A stretch of 7,211 nucleotides of DNA from JAVWPP01 sp036635835 (GCA_036635835.1 JAVWPP010000048.1:1-7211), one strand, 5' to 3'. Positions 1 to 5,995 are shown, counted from the first letter of the stretch. Numbers and translations: made by a program. The notes: a model not told the origin generated them from the letters alone.

Positions 1-65
1 GTTGTAATTGTATTGTTTATTTTTCAATGTGCTACTGCTAAATTAATAGCGGTTCGACAAGACCT

Positions 66-94
66 ATTCTAACATAAAAGAATATCAATGTCAA
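66..94 (-). promoter_or_regulatory. Leftward sigma-A-type promoter (proximal)
   Basis: On the minus strand TTGACA (89-94) lies 17 bases from TAGAAT (66-71), close to the vegetative consensus. Transcription would start near position 59 and leave the window to the left. It lies about 180 bases downstream of a second promoter in the same direction, so the gene beyond the left edge may have tandem promoters. The downstream gene is not visible. Confidence 0.65.
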
Positions 95-125
95 CAGTTT
101 TTTTAAAATTTTATAAAGTTTTTTT

Positions 126-169
126 ACTTAGTATTACACGCTTTCGGGTGTTTCCTAGTTTACTTTTTT
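126..169. other. Hairpin: leader structure (minus) or terminator (plus)
   Basis: The segments 136-139 (ACAC) and 148-151 (GTGT) pair around a small G/G mismatch and a C-G pair. An outer stem joins ACTTAG (126-131) to CTAGT (155-159) with one bulged base. Read on the minus strand the loop is C-GAAA-G, a stable GNRA tetraloop, which favours a structure in the leftward RNA. Read on the plus strand the hairpin is followed by a run of six T (164-169), so it could instead terminate a rightward transcript from outside the window. The sequence alone does not decide between these. Confidence 0.4.
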
Positions 170-214
170 ACTATCTAAAAGATACTGTTTACTTGCCTTG
201 TTTTAAATGTACTT

Positions 215-236
215 GTTGATGCATATTTGCTTCAAC
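215..236. repeat. Imperfect 22-base palindrome at predicted RNA start
   Basis: GTTGA (215-219) pairs with TCAAC (232-236), and an inner GC (221-222) pairs with GC (229-230). The predicted start of the transcript from the promoter at 244-272 is near 237, so the RNA would begin with this hairpin. It could be an operator, a 5' end-protecting stem or chance. There is no further evidence for any of these. Confidence 0.4.
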
Positions 237-243
237 GCGTCTT

Positions 244-272
244 ATTTTACCACAGCACTTTTATAATGTCAA
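244..272 (-). promoter_or_regulatory. Leftward sigma-A-type promoter (distal)
   Basis: TTGACA (minus strand, 267-272) is 17 bases from TAAAAT (244-249), with TG one base upstream of the -10 box (extended -10). The start site would be near 237. It follows the degV terminator by about 50 bases in the same direction, so it begins a separate transcription unit that leads out of the window or makes a small RNA. Confidence 0.65.
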
Positions 273-321
273 CACTTTTTTTAATTTTTCTTATATTTGT
301 TGTTTTGCGTGATTTTAAGGC

Positions 322-351
322 AAAAAAAAGAAGCAATATTTCTATTACTTC
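322..351 (-). terminator. Intrinsic terminator of degV
   Basis: A nine-pair stem with one G-U pair (343-351 with 330-338) closes a GAAA loop in the RNA and is followed on the minus strand by eight T (329 down to 322). It begins 23 bases after the degV stop codon. It is a textbook terminator for a leftward transcript. Confidence 0.9.
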
Positions 352-374
352 TCCTTACTTTTTAGCCTTATAAT

Positions 375-1238
375 TTATCTCTTACCTATATACACTATGC
401 CTACTGCATCTTTTCCCATGTGAGAACCTAGTATAAGTGTAATTGATGAAACTATTTCTACTTTTAAATTTAATTCGTTTTCTATTCTTTCTTTTACTAA
501 CATAGCTAGCTGCTCATTTCCTGCGTGTAATACTGCGATGTGGTCTTCTGATGATAAAGTTTCTTTTACGCTTTTTAGCATTGCTGTAATTGCTTGTTTA
601 TGGCCTCTTGTTTTAAATACCATTTCGATGTTTCCGTCTTCTGTTAGTTTAAGCACTGGTTTTAGATTTAACATATTTCCTATTCTTCCGGATATTTTAT
701 TAAGTCTTCCGCCTAGTACTAGATATTTAAGATCTGCTACTAAAAATCTTGCTGCATATTTTCTCTTGTTTTCTTCTACGTATTTAGTAACTTGATCTAT
801 GGATTTACCTTCATTTTTTAAATTAACTGCCTCTTTAACTAAAAGCCCCTCTGTAAGTGATGCGCTTAGCGAGTCCACTAAATTTATTTTTCTTTCTTTA
901 TATTCTTGCCTTAGCTCGTTTGCTACTGTATATGCTGCGTTATACGTTCCACTTACGTTTGTAGAAAGTATTATGCATAGTATATCTTTGCCTTCTTCTA
1001 GTCTTTTTCTAAATATATCTTCTACAAATTGGATGTTTGCTCCCATTGTGTATGGCCTTATATTCTTGCTTAATTTTTCGTAGAAAGCTTCTTGTGATAT
1101 TTCATTTTCTCCGCCGTAGACTGTTTGCTCGCCTTCGAACCTATAGTATAGGGGGATTATATCTATTTTTTCTGCTTCTGCGTACTGCTTGCCAAGGTCT
1201 GCTACTATATCTGTAATTATTACATATTCATTATTCAT
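375..1238 (-). CDS. DegV family fatty-acid-binding protein
   Basis: This 287-residue protein belongs to the DegV/FakB family. Members bind one fatty acid and, where characterised, present it to the kinase FakA for phosphorylation and phospholipid synthesis in the cytoplasm. Visible family marks are the N-terminal TDIVADLG (residues 9-16, usually TDSTADLP), STNVSGTYNAA (92-102), LGGRLNK (175-181), NLKPVL (191-196) and the C-terminal GSHMGKDAVG (271-280). The loop after residue 62 reads YTMGAN where many members have TSQPS, so ligand preference cannot be inferred. The frame stays open upstream to 1367. The ATG at 1238 is chosen because AGGAGG (1246-1251) precedes it at good spacing and a promoter at 1290-1318 lies inside the upstream extension. 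It is a one-gene unit with its own promoter and terminator. No fakA is visible. Many paralogues exist, so no gene symbol is given. Confidence 0.93.
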   Translation of the reverse strand: MNNEYVIITDIVADLGKQYAEAEKIDIIPLYYRFEGEQTVYGGENEISQEAFYEKLSKNIRPYTMGANIQFVEDIFRKRLEEGKDILCIILSTNVSGTYNAAYTVANELRQEYKERKINLVDSLSASLTEGLLVKEAVNLKNEGKSIDQVTKYVEENKRKYAARFLVADLKYLVLGGRLNKISGRIGNMLNLKPVLKLTEDGNIEMVFKTRGHKQAITAMLKSVKETLSSEDHIAVLHAGNEQLAMLVKERIENELNLKVEIVSSITLILGSHMGKDAVGIVYIGKR

Positions 1239-1289
1239 ATTTGTTCCTCCTAGTAAATTATTACTAAAGATTTGTATTTGTTTTGGGCT

Positions 1290-1318
1290 ATTATATACTA
1301 TTGTTTTACAAATTTCAA
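1290..1318 (-). promoter_or_regulatory. Promoter of degV
   Basis: TTGAAA (minus strand, 1313-1318) is 17 bases from a perfect TATAAT (1290-1295). The predicted start near 1283 gives a leader of about 45 bases before the chosen degV ATG. Because the promoter sits inside the longer open frame, that longer form cannot be made from this promoter. Confidence 0.8.
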
Positions 1319-1395
1319 TGTTTTGTTTGTTTTTTTGATAAAAACGTAGATTTAAGTTTTTTTGCATGGATGTGGTTTTTGCGGTATACAGGCAG

Positions 1396-1430
1396 AAAAA
1401 GCAGGTATATTTATTTATATATCTACTTTT
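1396..1430 (-). terminator. Probable terminator of the lepA-rlmB operon
   Basis: Segments 1417-1427 and 1400-1410 form an 11-pair stem with one G-U pair and one mismatch around a six-base loop. On the minus strand it is flanked by A and T runs (TTTTT, 1400 down to 1396). It lies about 65 bases after the rlmB stop codon, past a strikingly A-rich, nearly G-free trailer (1431-1493). The flanking runs are symmetrical, so it could also stop plus-strand transcription. Confidence 0.65.
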
Positions 1431-1493
1431 CTATTTGTTTTTTAGTTTCATTTTTATTTTTTATTTTTTATTTGTTTTTTTGTATTTTTATTT

Positions 1494-2216
1494 TTATAAT
1501 TTTTGTCTAAGGACTTCATATATAGTAAGGGCTGTGCTTACAGATGCGTTTAGAGAGTTTATATTTCCTCTCATTGGTATGTTAGTTACAAAGTCACAAG
1601 TTTCTTTTACAAGTCTTGTTATTCCTTCTCCTTCATTACCTACAACTATTCCTATTGGTCCTGAAAAGTCTGTTTCGTATATGTTTTTTTCTCCATCCAT
1701 ATCTAATCCATAAATCCAAAGTCCTTCTTTTTGAAGTTGTTTTATAGATTCTGTTATGTTTGTTACTCTTGCTATTTTCATGTACGCTGTTGCTCCTGCT
1801 GCTGTTTTTTCTACAGTGTCATTTACTTGGCATGCATTTCTTTTTTGAATTATTATTCCATGTACTCCTGCGCACTCGCAGCTTCTAACTATTGCTCCTA
1901 GATTATGTGGATCTTCTATTTTGTCTAGAATAACTATAAAAGGTGGCTCGTTTTTTTGTTTTGCGTATTCTAACATGTCTGATATTTCAAAATATTCATA
2001 GTCTGTTACAGATGCTACTACTCCTTGGTGATTTTTTGTTTCTACCATTTTTTCTAATCTTATTTTATCTGCTTCCATTACAACTATTTTATGTTCTAAT
2101 GCTAGCTTTTTTAATTCTTGTACTTCTGCACATCCTTTTTGAAAGAATATTTTGTTTATAGTCTTTCCGGCTTCTATTGCTTCTGTTACTGGATTTTTTC
2201 CGTAGATATTTCCCAT
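1494..2216 (-). CDS. rlmB: 23S rRNA (guanosine-2'-O)-methyltransferase RlmB
   Basis: This 240-residue SPOUT (TrmH-family) methyltransferase is predicted to use S-adenosylmethionine to 2'-O-methylate the guanosine equivalent to E. coli G2251 in the 23S rRNA P-loop. Residues 1-74 form the small substrate-binding domain, beginning with the typical IYGKNPVTEAI. The three SPOUT motifs follow. Motif 1 is EDPHNLGAIVRSCE (101-114), with N105 and the likely catalytic R111. Motif 2 is VVGNEGEGI (191-199). Motif 3 is IPMRGNINSLNASVSTAL (213-230). These motifs make the knotted AdoMet site. Length is normal. It starts ten bases after lepA, and its AGGGGA binding site overlaps the lepA stop codon, so translation is likely coupled. 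Firmicute rlmB genes often sit beside cysS and mrnC, so pairing with lepA is less usual. A related tRNA methyltransferase (TrmH) is possible but the N-terminal domain favours RlmB. Confidence 0.92.
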   Translation of the reverse strand: MGNIYGKNPVTEAIEAGKTINKIFFQKGCAEVQELKKLALEHKIVVMEADKIRLEKMVETKNHQGVVASVTDYEYFEISDMLEYAKQKNEPPFIVILDKIEDPHNLGAIVRSCECAGVHGIIIQKRNACQVNDTVEKTAAGATAYMKIARVTNITESIKQLQKEGLWIYGLDMDGEKNIYETDFSGPIGIVVGNEGEGITRLVKETCDFVTNIPMRGNINSLNASVSTALTIYEVLRQKL

Positions 2217-2226
2217 TTATTTTCCC

Positions 2227-4032
2227 CTATTCATCTAATTTAAGTACGCTCATAAACGCATCTTGTGGTAGTTCCACATTTCCTATTTGTCTCATTCTCT
2301 TTTTGCCTTCTTTTTGTTTTTCTAATAATTTTTTCTTTCTTGTTATGTCTCCACCATAGCATTTAGCAAGTACGTCTTTTCTTACTGCTTTTACAGTTTC
2401 TCTTGCAACGACTTTTCCGCCTATTGCAGCTTGTATTGGTACTTCAAACAAATGCCTTGGTATTATGTCTTTTAGTTTTTCTGCCATTTTTCTTCCACGA
2501 GTTTCTGCTTTATCTACATGTACTATAAATGAAAGGGCATCTACTATTTCTCCGTTAAGTAATATGTCTAGTTTAACTAGTTTTGATTTTTGATATGTTT
2601 CTATTTCGTAGTCGAAAGAAGCATATCCTTTTGATCTAGATTTTAAACTGTTGAAAAAGTCGTAAATGATTTCATTTACAGGTAGCATATATTCTAAGCT
2701 TACTCTTTTTTCATCTAAGTATTTCATGTTGACAAATGTTCCACGTCTTTCTTGACATAGTTCCATTACATTTCCTACATATTCTTTAGGTACAATTATA
2801 TTTGCTCTTGCAATTGGTTCTTCCATCACTGCTATTGACTGTGGATTTGGTAGCTCAGATGGGTTGTATAGCTGGATTACTTCGCCATCTGTTTTAGTTA
2901 TTTTATATATAACTGAAGGTGCTGTTGTTATTATGTTAAGATCATATTCTCTTTCTAATCTTTCTTCTACAATTTCCATGTGAAGTAGTCCAAGAAATCC
3001 ACATCTAAATCCATGACCTAGTGCGTCTGATGATTCTAATTCATAGTTAAGCGCCGCATCGTTTAGTTTTAATTTTTCTAGTGCTACTTTTAAGTCTAGG
3101 TAGTCTGATCCGTCTGCTGGAAATATTCCTGAGTATACCATAGACTGAACTTGTTTGTAGCCTGGAAGTGCTTCTGTTGCTGGATTTTCTTTATGTGTTA
3201 TTGTATCTCCTACTTTTACATCTGATATGTTTTTTATACTAGCTGCTATGTATCCAACTTCTCCTGCTTCTAAAACGTTGCACTCTACGTATCCGCCTGC
3301 TTTAAAGTATCCTATTTCGGTTATTTCATATACGCTGCCAGACTGCATTGTTTTTATTATATCTCCTACTTTAATTGTTCCATCCATTACTCTAATGTAT
3401 ACAAGTACTCCTTTATATAGGTCGTACATGCTATCGAAGATAAGGGCTTTTAACGGTTTGTTTTCGTCGCCTGTTGGGTGTGGTACGTTTTTTACTATTG
3501 CTTCTAATACAGATTCCATGTTTATGCCTGTTTTTGCAGATACGCATGGCGCGTTCATAGCTTCTAGTCCTATTAGGTCTTCTATTTCATGTTTTACTTC
3601 TTCTGGCCTTGCAGATGGTAGGTCTATTTTATTTATAACTGGTATTACTTCTAGGTCGTTTTCTAGTGCTAAATATACATTTGCTAAAGTTTGTGCTTCT
3701 ACTCCTTGAGCAGCGTCTACTACTAAAATTGCTCCTTCGCAGGCAGCAAGGCTTCTAGATACTTCGTAATTGAAGTCTACGTGCCCTGGAGTGTCTATTA
3801 GATTTAGAATGTATTCTTTGCCATCGTTTGCTTTATATATCATCCTAACGGCTTGAGATTTTATAGTTATTCCTCTTTCTCTTTCTATGTCCATGTTATC
3901 TAAAAGCTGCGCTTGCATGTCTCTTGATGCAACTGTTCCTGTCATTTGCAGTAGTCTATCTGCAAGTGTAGATTTTCCATGATCTATATGTGCTATTATG
4001 CTGAAGTTTCTTATTTGTTCTTGTTTACTCAT
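2227..4032 (-). CDS. lepA: Elongation factor 4 (LepA), ribosome-associated GTPase
   Basis: This complete 601-residue protein has the usual length for LepA/EF4, a translational GTPase that acts on ribosomes during initiation, assembly or back-translocation (its exact role is debated). The GTPase boxes are intact: AHIDHGKS (14-21), RGITI (53-57), DTPGH (80-84), NKID (134-137) and SAKTG (165-169). H84 is the residue that triggers hydrolysis in this superfamily. A beta-barrel domain 2 and EF-G-like domains follow, then the LepA-specific C-terminal domain with YGGDITRKKKLLEKQKEGKK near residues 558-577, expected to reach towards the peptidyl transferase centre. The ATG at 4032 has AAGGA a few bases upstream. 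It is the first gene of an operon with rlmB, transcribed from the promoter at 4071-4099. It is divergent from the Smr gene and shows no defects. Confidence 0.98.
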   Translation of the reverse strand: MSKQEQIRNFSIIAHIDHGKSTLADRLLQMTGTVASRDMQAQLLDNMDIERERGITIKSQAVRMIYKANDGKEYILNLIDTPGHVDFNYEVSRSLAACEGAILVVDAAQGVEAQTLANVYLALENDLEVIPVINKIDLPSARPEEVKHEIEDLIGLEAMNAPCVSAKTGINMESVLEAIVKNVPHPTGDENKPLKALIFDSMYDLYKGVLVYIRVMDGTIKVGDIIKTMQSGSVYEITEIGYFKAGGYVECNVLEAGEVGYIAASIKNISDVKVGDTITHKENPATEALPGYKQVQSMVYSGIFPADGSDYLDLKVALEKLKLNDAALNYELESSDALGHGFRCGFLGLLHMEIVEERLEREYDLNIITTAPSVIYKITKTDGEVIQLYNPSELPNPQSIAVMEEPIARANIIVPKEYVGNVMELCQERRGTFVNMKYLDEKRVSLEYMLPVNEIIYDFFNSLKSRSKGYASFDYEIETYQKSKLVKLDILLNGEIVDALSFIVHVDKAETRGRKMAEKLKDIIPRHLFEVPIQAAIGGKVVARETVKAVRKDVLAKCYGGDITRKKKLLEKQKEGKKRMRQIGNVELPQDAFMSVLKLDE

Positions 4033-4070
4033 ATGTCCTTCCCTTCTAAAAGTTTTCTTTTCATTTTATT

Positions 4071-4099
4071 ATTTTAACACAAATACAGGTTATTGTAAA
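4071..4099 (-). promoter_or_regulatory. Promoter of the lepA-rlmB operon
   Basis: TTTACA (minus strand, 4094-4099) is 17 bases from TAAAAT (4071-4076), with TG one base before the -10 box. The start near 4064 gives a leader of about 32 bases before the lepA ATG. Its -35 box lies seven bases from the -35 box of the divergent smr promoter, so the two polymerases probably compete. Confidence 0.75.
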
Positions 4100-4106
4100 G
4101 ATATTA

Positions 4107-4136
4107 TTGATATCTTAGGGGGTTTTGTGGTATAAT
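4107..4136 (+). promoter_or_regulatory. Promoter of the Smr gene
   Basis: TTGATA (4107-4112) is 18 bases from a perfect TATAAT (4131-4136), with an extended -10 TGG directly before it. Transcription would start near 4143, leaving a leader of about 19 bases that holds little more than the ribosome binding site. It is arranged back to back with the lepA promoter. Confidence 0.8.
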
Positions 4137-4161
4137 TCAGAAGTTGTGAAAGGAAGACATG

Positions 4162-4653
4162 ATGGACATACAAATAAATGATGATGTTAAGGTTATTAAT
4201 TCTAGTCTTACTGGAAAGGTAATTAGTATAGATAAAAATACGGCTGTTGTTCTTATAAAGGATAAGCATGTTAAGGTTTCTCCTAATAAGTTAGAGCGTT
4301 TAAATGATGAAGATATTGCTAGGTTAAATTCTTATAAAGTGATTTCTAAATATAAATATTCGGTTATGAATAGAGGTTACTCTGTTAGTCTATGTTCTAA
4401 GCCTGAAAAAGAGCTTATGATTAGGCATCAAACGAGTATTGAGGCTATGCAAAATGTGGAGAAGTTTATTGATACTGCTTTTTTAAATAGGCTTGGTGAG
4501 GTTAAAATAATTCATGGAAAAAACGGTGGGATTTTGCGAAATGCGCTTCATGAGCTGCTTGCTACGCATCCTAATGTTGAGAGTTACCACCTTGGAGATT
4601 ATTTTTCTGGCCAGTATGGGGTTACTATTGTAAAGCTTAAGATTTTAAAATGA
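4162..4653 (+). CDS. Stand-alone KOW-like plus Smr domain protein (MutS2 C-terminal type)
   Basis: This 163-residue protein resembles only the C-terminal end of MutS2. Residues 3-47 (NDDVKVINSSLTGKV onward) look like the KOW-like small barrel, and 84-161 are an Smr domain with HGKNGGILRNALHE (118-131), HPNVESYHLG (136-145) and GVTIVKLK (153-160). Smr domains bind nucleic acid, and in some proteins nick it; MutS2 acts in recombination suppression or ribosome rescue. The MutS ATPase and clamp are absent and nothing upstream encodes them. The first Smr motif, normally LDLR or LDxH, appears here as LMIRH (85-89), with Met in place of the Asp, so nuclease activity is doubtful. Two ATGs occur at 4159 and 4162. 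The second is preferred because AAAGGA (4149-4154) is then seven bases away, though the first is possible. The gene has its own promoter and terminator. Function is inferred from domains only. Confidence 0.82.
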   Translation: MDIQINDDVKVINSSLTGKVISIDKNTAVVLIKDKHVKVSPNKLERLNDEDIARLNSYKVISKYKYSVMNRGYSVSLCSKPEKELMIRHQTSIEAMQNVEKFIDTAFLNRLGEVKIIHGKNGGILRNALHELLATHPNVESYHLGDYFSGQYGVTIVKLKILK

Positions 4654-4655
4654 TT

Positions 4656-4689
4656 AAAGGTGGATTTTGTTTCTGCCTTTATTTTTTTT
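4656..4689 (+). terminator. Intrinsic terminator of the Smr gene
   Basis: A nine-pair stem with two G-U pairs (4656-4664 with 4672-4680) around a seven-base loop is followed by A and then eight T (4682-4689). It starts three bases after the stop codon. On the opposite strand there is no T run after the stem, so it should not stop leftward transcripts efficiently. Confidence 0.85.
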
Positions 4690-4728
4690 GAAACGTAGTA
4701 TGTAGTTTTTTTGTTTTTCTATGGTGTT

Positions 4729-4757
4729 ATTATAGAACGGTAGTTTTGTTTTGTCAA
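4729..4757 (-). promoter_or_regulatory. Perfect consensus promoter directed antisense to smr
   Basis: On the minus strand TTGACA (4752-4757) lies exactly 17 bases from TATAAT (4729-4734), a full match to the sigma-A consensus. The start would be near 4722. The next 560 bases leftward contain no minus-strand gene: the RNA would run against the whole Smr gene and then in the sense direction into lepA. It could also make a short non-coding RNA, but no terminator for one was seen. Confidence 0.65.
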
Positions 4758-4837
4758 TGTTTTTTTGCTTTTTTATTTGTTTTTCGGTCGACATATTTCG
4801 GCATTTTTTTTGATATTTTTTTATACAAGAAAGGCAG

Positions 4838-4871
4838 AAAAAAAACAGAATATATTTATATTCTGCTTTTT
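4838..4871. terminator. Bidirectional terminator between convergent genes
   Basis: CAGAATATA (4846-4854) and TATATTCTG (4857-4865) pair perfectly, closing around two to four bases. Eight A precede the stem (4838-4845), giving a U run for leftward RNA. Five T follow it (4867-4871) for rightward RNA. It ends the DUF1385-like operon about ten bases after its stop codon and would also catch read-through from smr. Confidence 0.85.
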
Positions 4872-4880
4872 AACTGTTTG

Positions 4881-5603
4881 TTAAAAGATTCCTTGTTCTT
4901 TGTTTATTATATATTCATCTGCAAGTAGTTTGTCTACTGATATTTTTTCTATTAATTCTACATAATCTACAAGTACTATTAATGCTTCTAATGCTAGGTC
5001 TATGCTTTGCTTGCTTGGCTTCAATAATGAAGCTTTTTGGCTTATTATATTAAATATATTAAGTGGGAAAATGTTTAGCATTATAGGTAAAAAAGAAAAT
5101 GCAAGTATTATTGTTTCTGGTATTATTATACCGAATTTTATACATGTTACTGTGCTTATTATTTTAAGCATGATGTATATTCCAAAAACGTTATTTTGCC
5201 CGCAGTGTTTAGACATTTCCTTTTCTTTTAGTATTTCTTCTTTGCATGGGATATATCCATATCTGTTGTATGCTGCTATTACCATGTGCTCTGCTGCGTG
5301 GTTTTGTCTTAGCTGTTTTAATGTATATATATGTGCTGTTTGCAGTGTATATATACTTAGCGGTAGCATAAGGGGTATTATTTGATATGTGGTTTTTACG
5401 TTTAGATATGCTACTAATATATTTACTATGGCTGAAATTACTGCAAATATTATTACTTTTCCTACTTTTTTATTTCGCTTTAACTCAGTGTCTAGTATTA
5501 TTTTTGTTTTAATTTTTCCGCCTTCTTGCATGGCTCTTGCTGAAATGTTGCCAGAAGTAAAGGAAATACTTGTTTTGTCTGAGCTGCCTCTAAATATTTT
5601 CAT
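4881..5603 (-). CDS. Divergent DUF1385-like multi-pass membrane protein
   Basis: This 240-residue protein has about four hydrophobic segments (near 48-66, 72-90, 138-156 and 158-185), so it is probably an inner-membrane protein. Between the second and third lies LRQNHAAEHMVIAAY (98-112), then SKHCGQNN (131-138). This matches the pattern of DUF1385/YqhQ proteins, where a conserved HGAEH segment is followed by a Ser-His-x-x-Cys-Gly segment. The histidines, Glu105 and Cys134 could form a metal or catalytic site, but no activity is established. It is shorter than typical YqhQ (about 300 residues) and lacks a clear GGQAVIEGVMMR motif; the N-terminal SGNISARAMQEGG is a weak counterpart. A related NHALEH-type family (DUF6391) is an alternative. 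The ATG has AAAGGAG (5612-5618) upstream, overlapping the stop codon of the preceding gene. It is second in a two-gene operon. Confidence 0.7.
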   Translation of the reverse strand: MKIFRGSSDKTSISFTSGNISARAMQEGGKIKTKIILDTELKRNKKVGKVIIFAVISAIVNILVAYLNVKTTYQIIPLMLPLSIYTLQTAHIYTLKQLRQNHAAEHMVIAAYNRYGYIPCKEEILKEKEMSKHCGQNNVFGIYIMLKIISTVTCIKFGIIIPETIILAFSFLPIMLNIFPLNIFNIISQKASLLKPSKQSIDLALEALIVLVDYVELIEKISVDKLLADEYIINKEQGIF

Positions 5604-5617
5604 GTAACTTACTCCTT

Positions 5618-5905
5618 TTATTTTATTATTTTGTTTAAAATTTCTTCTGCTTTATTTTCTAACAAGCAAGTTATATTGTAGCTTGGATCTATAAATATTC
5701 TAACTAGTATTTCTTCTTTTCCGGTTTGCCTAAATCTTATGTCTATTTTTGCATAGGTTGTTATTGTTTTGTACTGCGCTATTATTCTTTTTAGCTCGAG
5801 TGATGATTTTATGCATTTGAATTTTCTTTCTTCTAGGCGCCTTTCGTACTTTTTTTGTATTTCTTCTATGCTTCCTTTTTCTAAGATGCTAAAATTTTCT
5901 TCCAT
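5618..5905 (-). CDS. Small cytoplasmic protein of unknown function
   Basis: I do not recognise this 95-residue protein. It has no signal peptide or membrane segment. The first half is strongly charged and probably helical (residues 12-45, rich in Glu, Lys and Arg). It is followed by two likely beta strands (TTYAKIDIRFRQ, 49-60, and EEILVRIFIDPS, 64-75) and a final helix (84-95). The gene looks real: TAGGAGGAG (5911-5919) precedes the ATG at five bases, a perfect consensus promoter lies 50 to 80 bases upstream, and the stop codon overlaps the binding site of the downstream membrane-protein gene, 14 bases away. That coupling suggests it works with the DUF1385-like protein, perhaps as a soluble partner, but this is inference. 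Confidence 0.82.
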   Translation of the reverse strand: MEENFSILEKGSIEEIQKKYERRLEERKFKCIKSSLELKRIIAQYKTITTYAKIDIRFRQTGKEEILVRIFIDPSYNITCLLENKAEEILNKIIK

Positions 5906-5956
5906 GTTATCTCCTCCTAAATTTTTATTTGGATTTTATATTTTTGTTTACATAAT

Positions 5957-5985
5957 ATTATATATTACTTTGAGGCAAATGTCAA
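5957..5985 (-). promoter_or_regulatory. Promoter of the small protein/DUF1385-like operon
   Basis: TTGACA (minus strand, 5980-5985) is exactly 17 bases from TATAAT (5957-5962), a full match to consensus. The start near 5950 gives a leader of about 45 bases. It begins ten bases beyond the U run of the VanW gene terminator, so the operon is transcribed independently of its upstream neighbour. Confidence 0.85.
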
Positions 5986-5995
5986 TGAAAACGGG

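Larger units (their letters stand above)
1..374. other. Gene-free intergenic region with leftward promoters and RNA structure
   Basis: No reading frame in this stretch combines a start codon, a ribosome binding site and a recognisable product. It holds the degV terminator (322-351), two leftward sigma-A-like promoters (244-272 and 66-94), an imperfect palindrome at 215-236 at the predicted start of the first transcript, and a hairpin at 126-159. The leftward transcript probably leads into a gene beyond the left edge, so the region may be a long 5' leader or may encode a small RNA. No known riboswitch signature, such as a T-box element, was recognised. Confidence 0.6.
4654..4880. other. Convergent intergenic region with terminators and a leftward promoter
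   Basis: This stretch between the ends of the Smr gene and the DUF1385-like gene has no convincing coding frame. It contains the smr terminator (4656-4689), a consensus leftward promoter (4729-4757), long T runs on the plus strand (4700-4830) and a symmetrical terminator (4838-4871). A further hairpin pairs CTTTT...AAC (4866-4874) with GTTAAAAG (4880-4887) across the stop codon of the downstream minus-strand gene. Confidence 0.7.

Noticed and set aside
40..70. tRNA-like GGTTCGA segment
   Set aside because: The bases resemble a T loop, but no five-pair T stem, anticodon arm or acceptor stem can be formed around it.
189..224. An 11-codon leader peptide (MHQQVHLKQGK) on the minus strand
   Set aside because: It lies soon after a promoter, but there is no ribosome binding site before the ATG, which sits inside the 5' hairpin. 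Short frames like this are common by chance.
1239..1367. A 43-residue N-terminal extension of the DegV protein
   Set aside because: The frame is open, but the extension has no ribosome binding site, contains the likely degV promoter, and the internal ATG at 1238 has an ideal AGGAGG. DegV proteins normally begin just before the TDxxADL motif.
1283..1713. Phe/Leu-rich open frames on the plus strand over the rlmB trailer
   Set aside because: The T-rich composition of the region produces long Phe, Leu and Tyr runs. There is no ribosome binding site and the frames cross a terminator and another gene.
3227..3709. 160-codon open frame on the plus strand inside lepA
   Set aside because: It is fully covered by the intact lepA gene on the other strand, has no ribosome binding site, and encodes no recognisable domain.
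4746..4928. 60-codon hydrophobic frame on the plus strand between the convergent genes
   Set aside because: It runs through the bidirectional terminator, has no ribosome binding site and reflects T-rich sequence.
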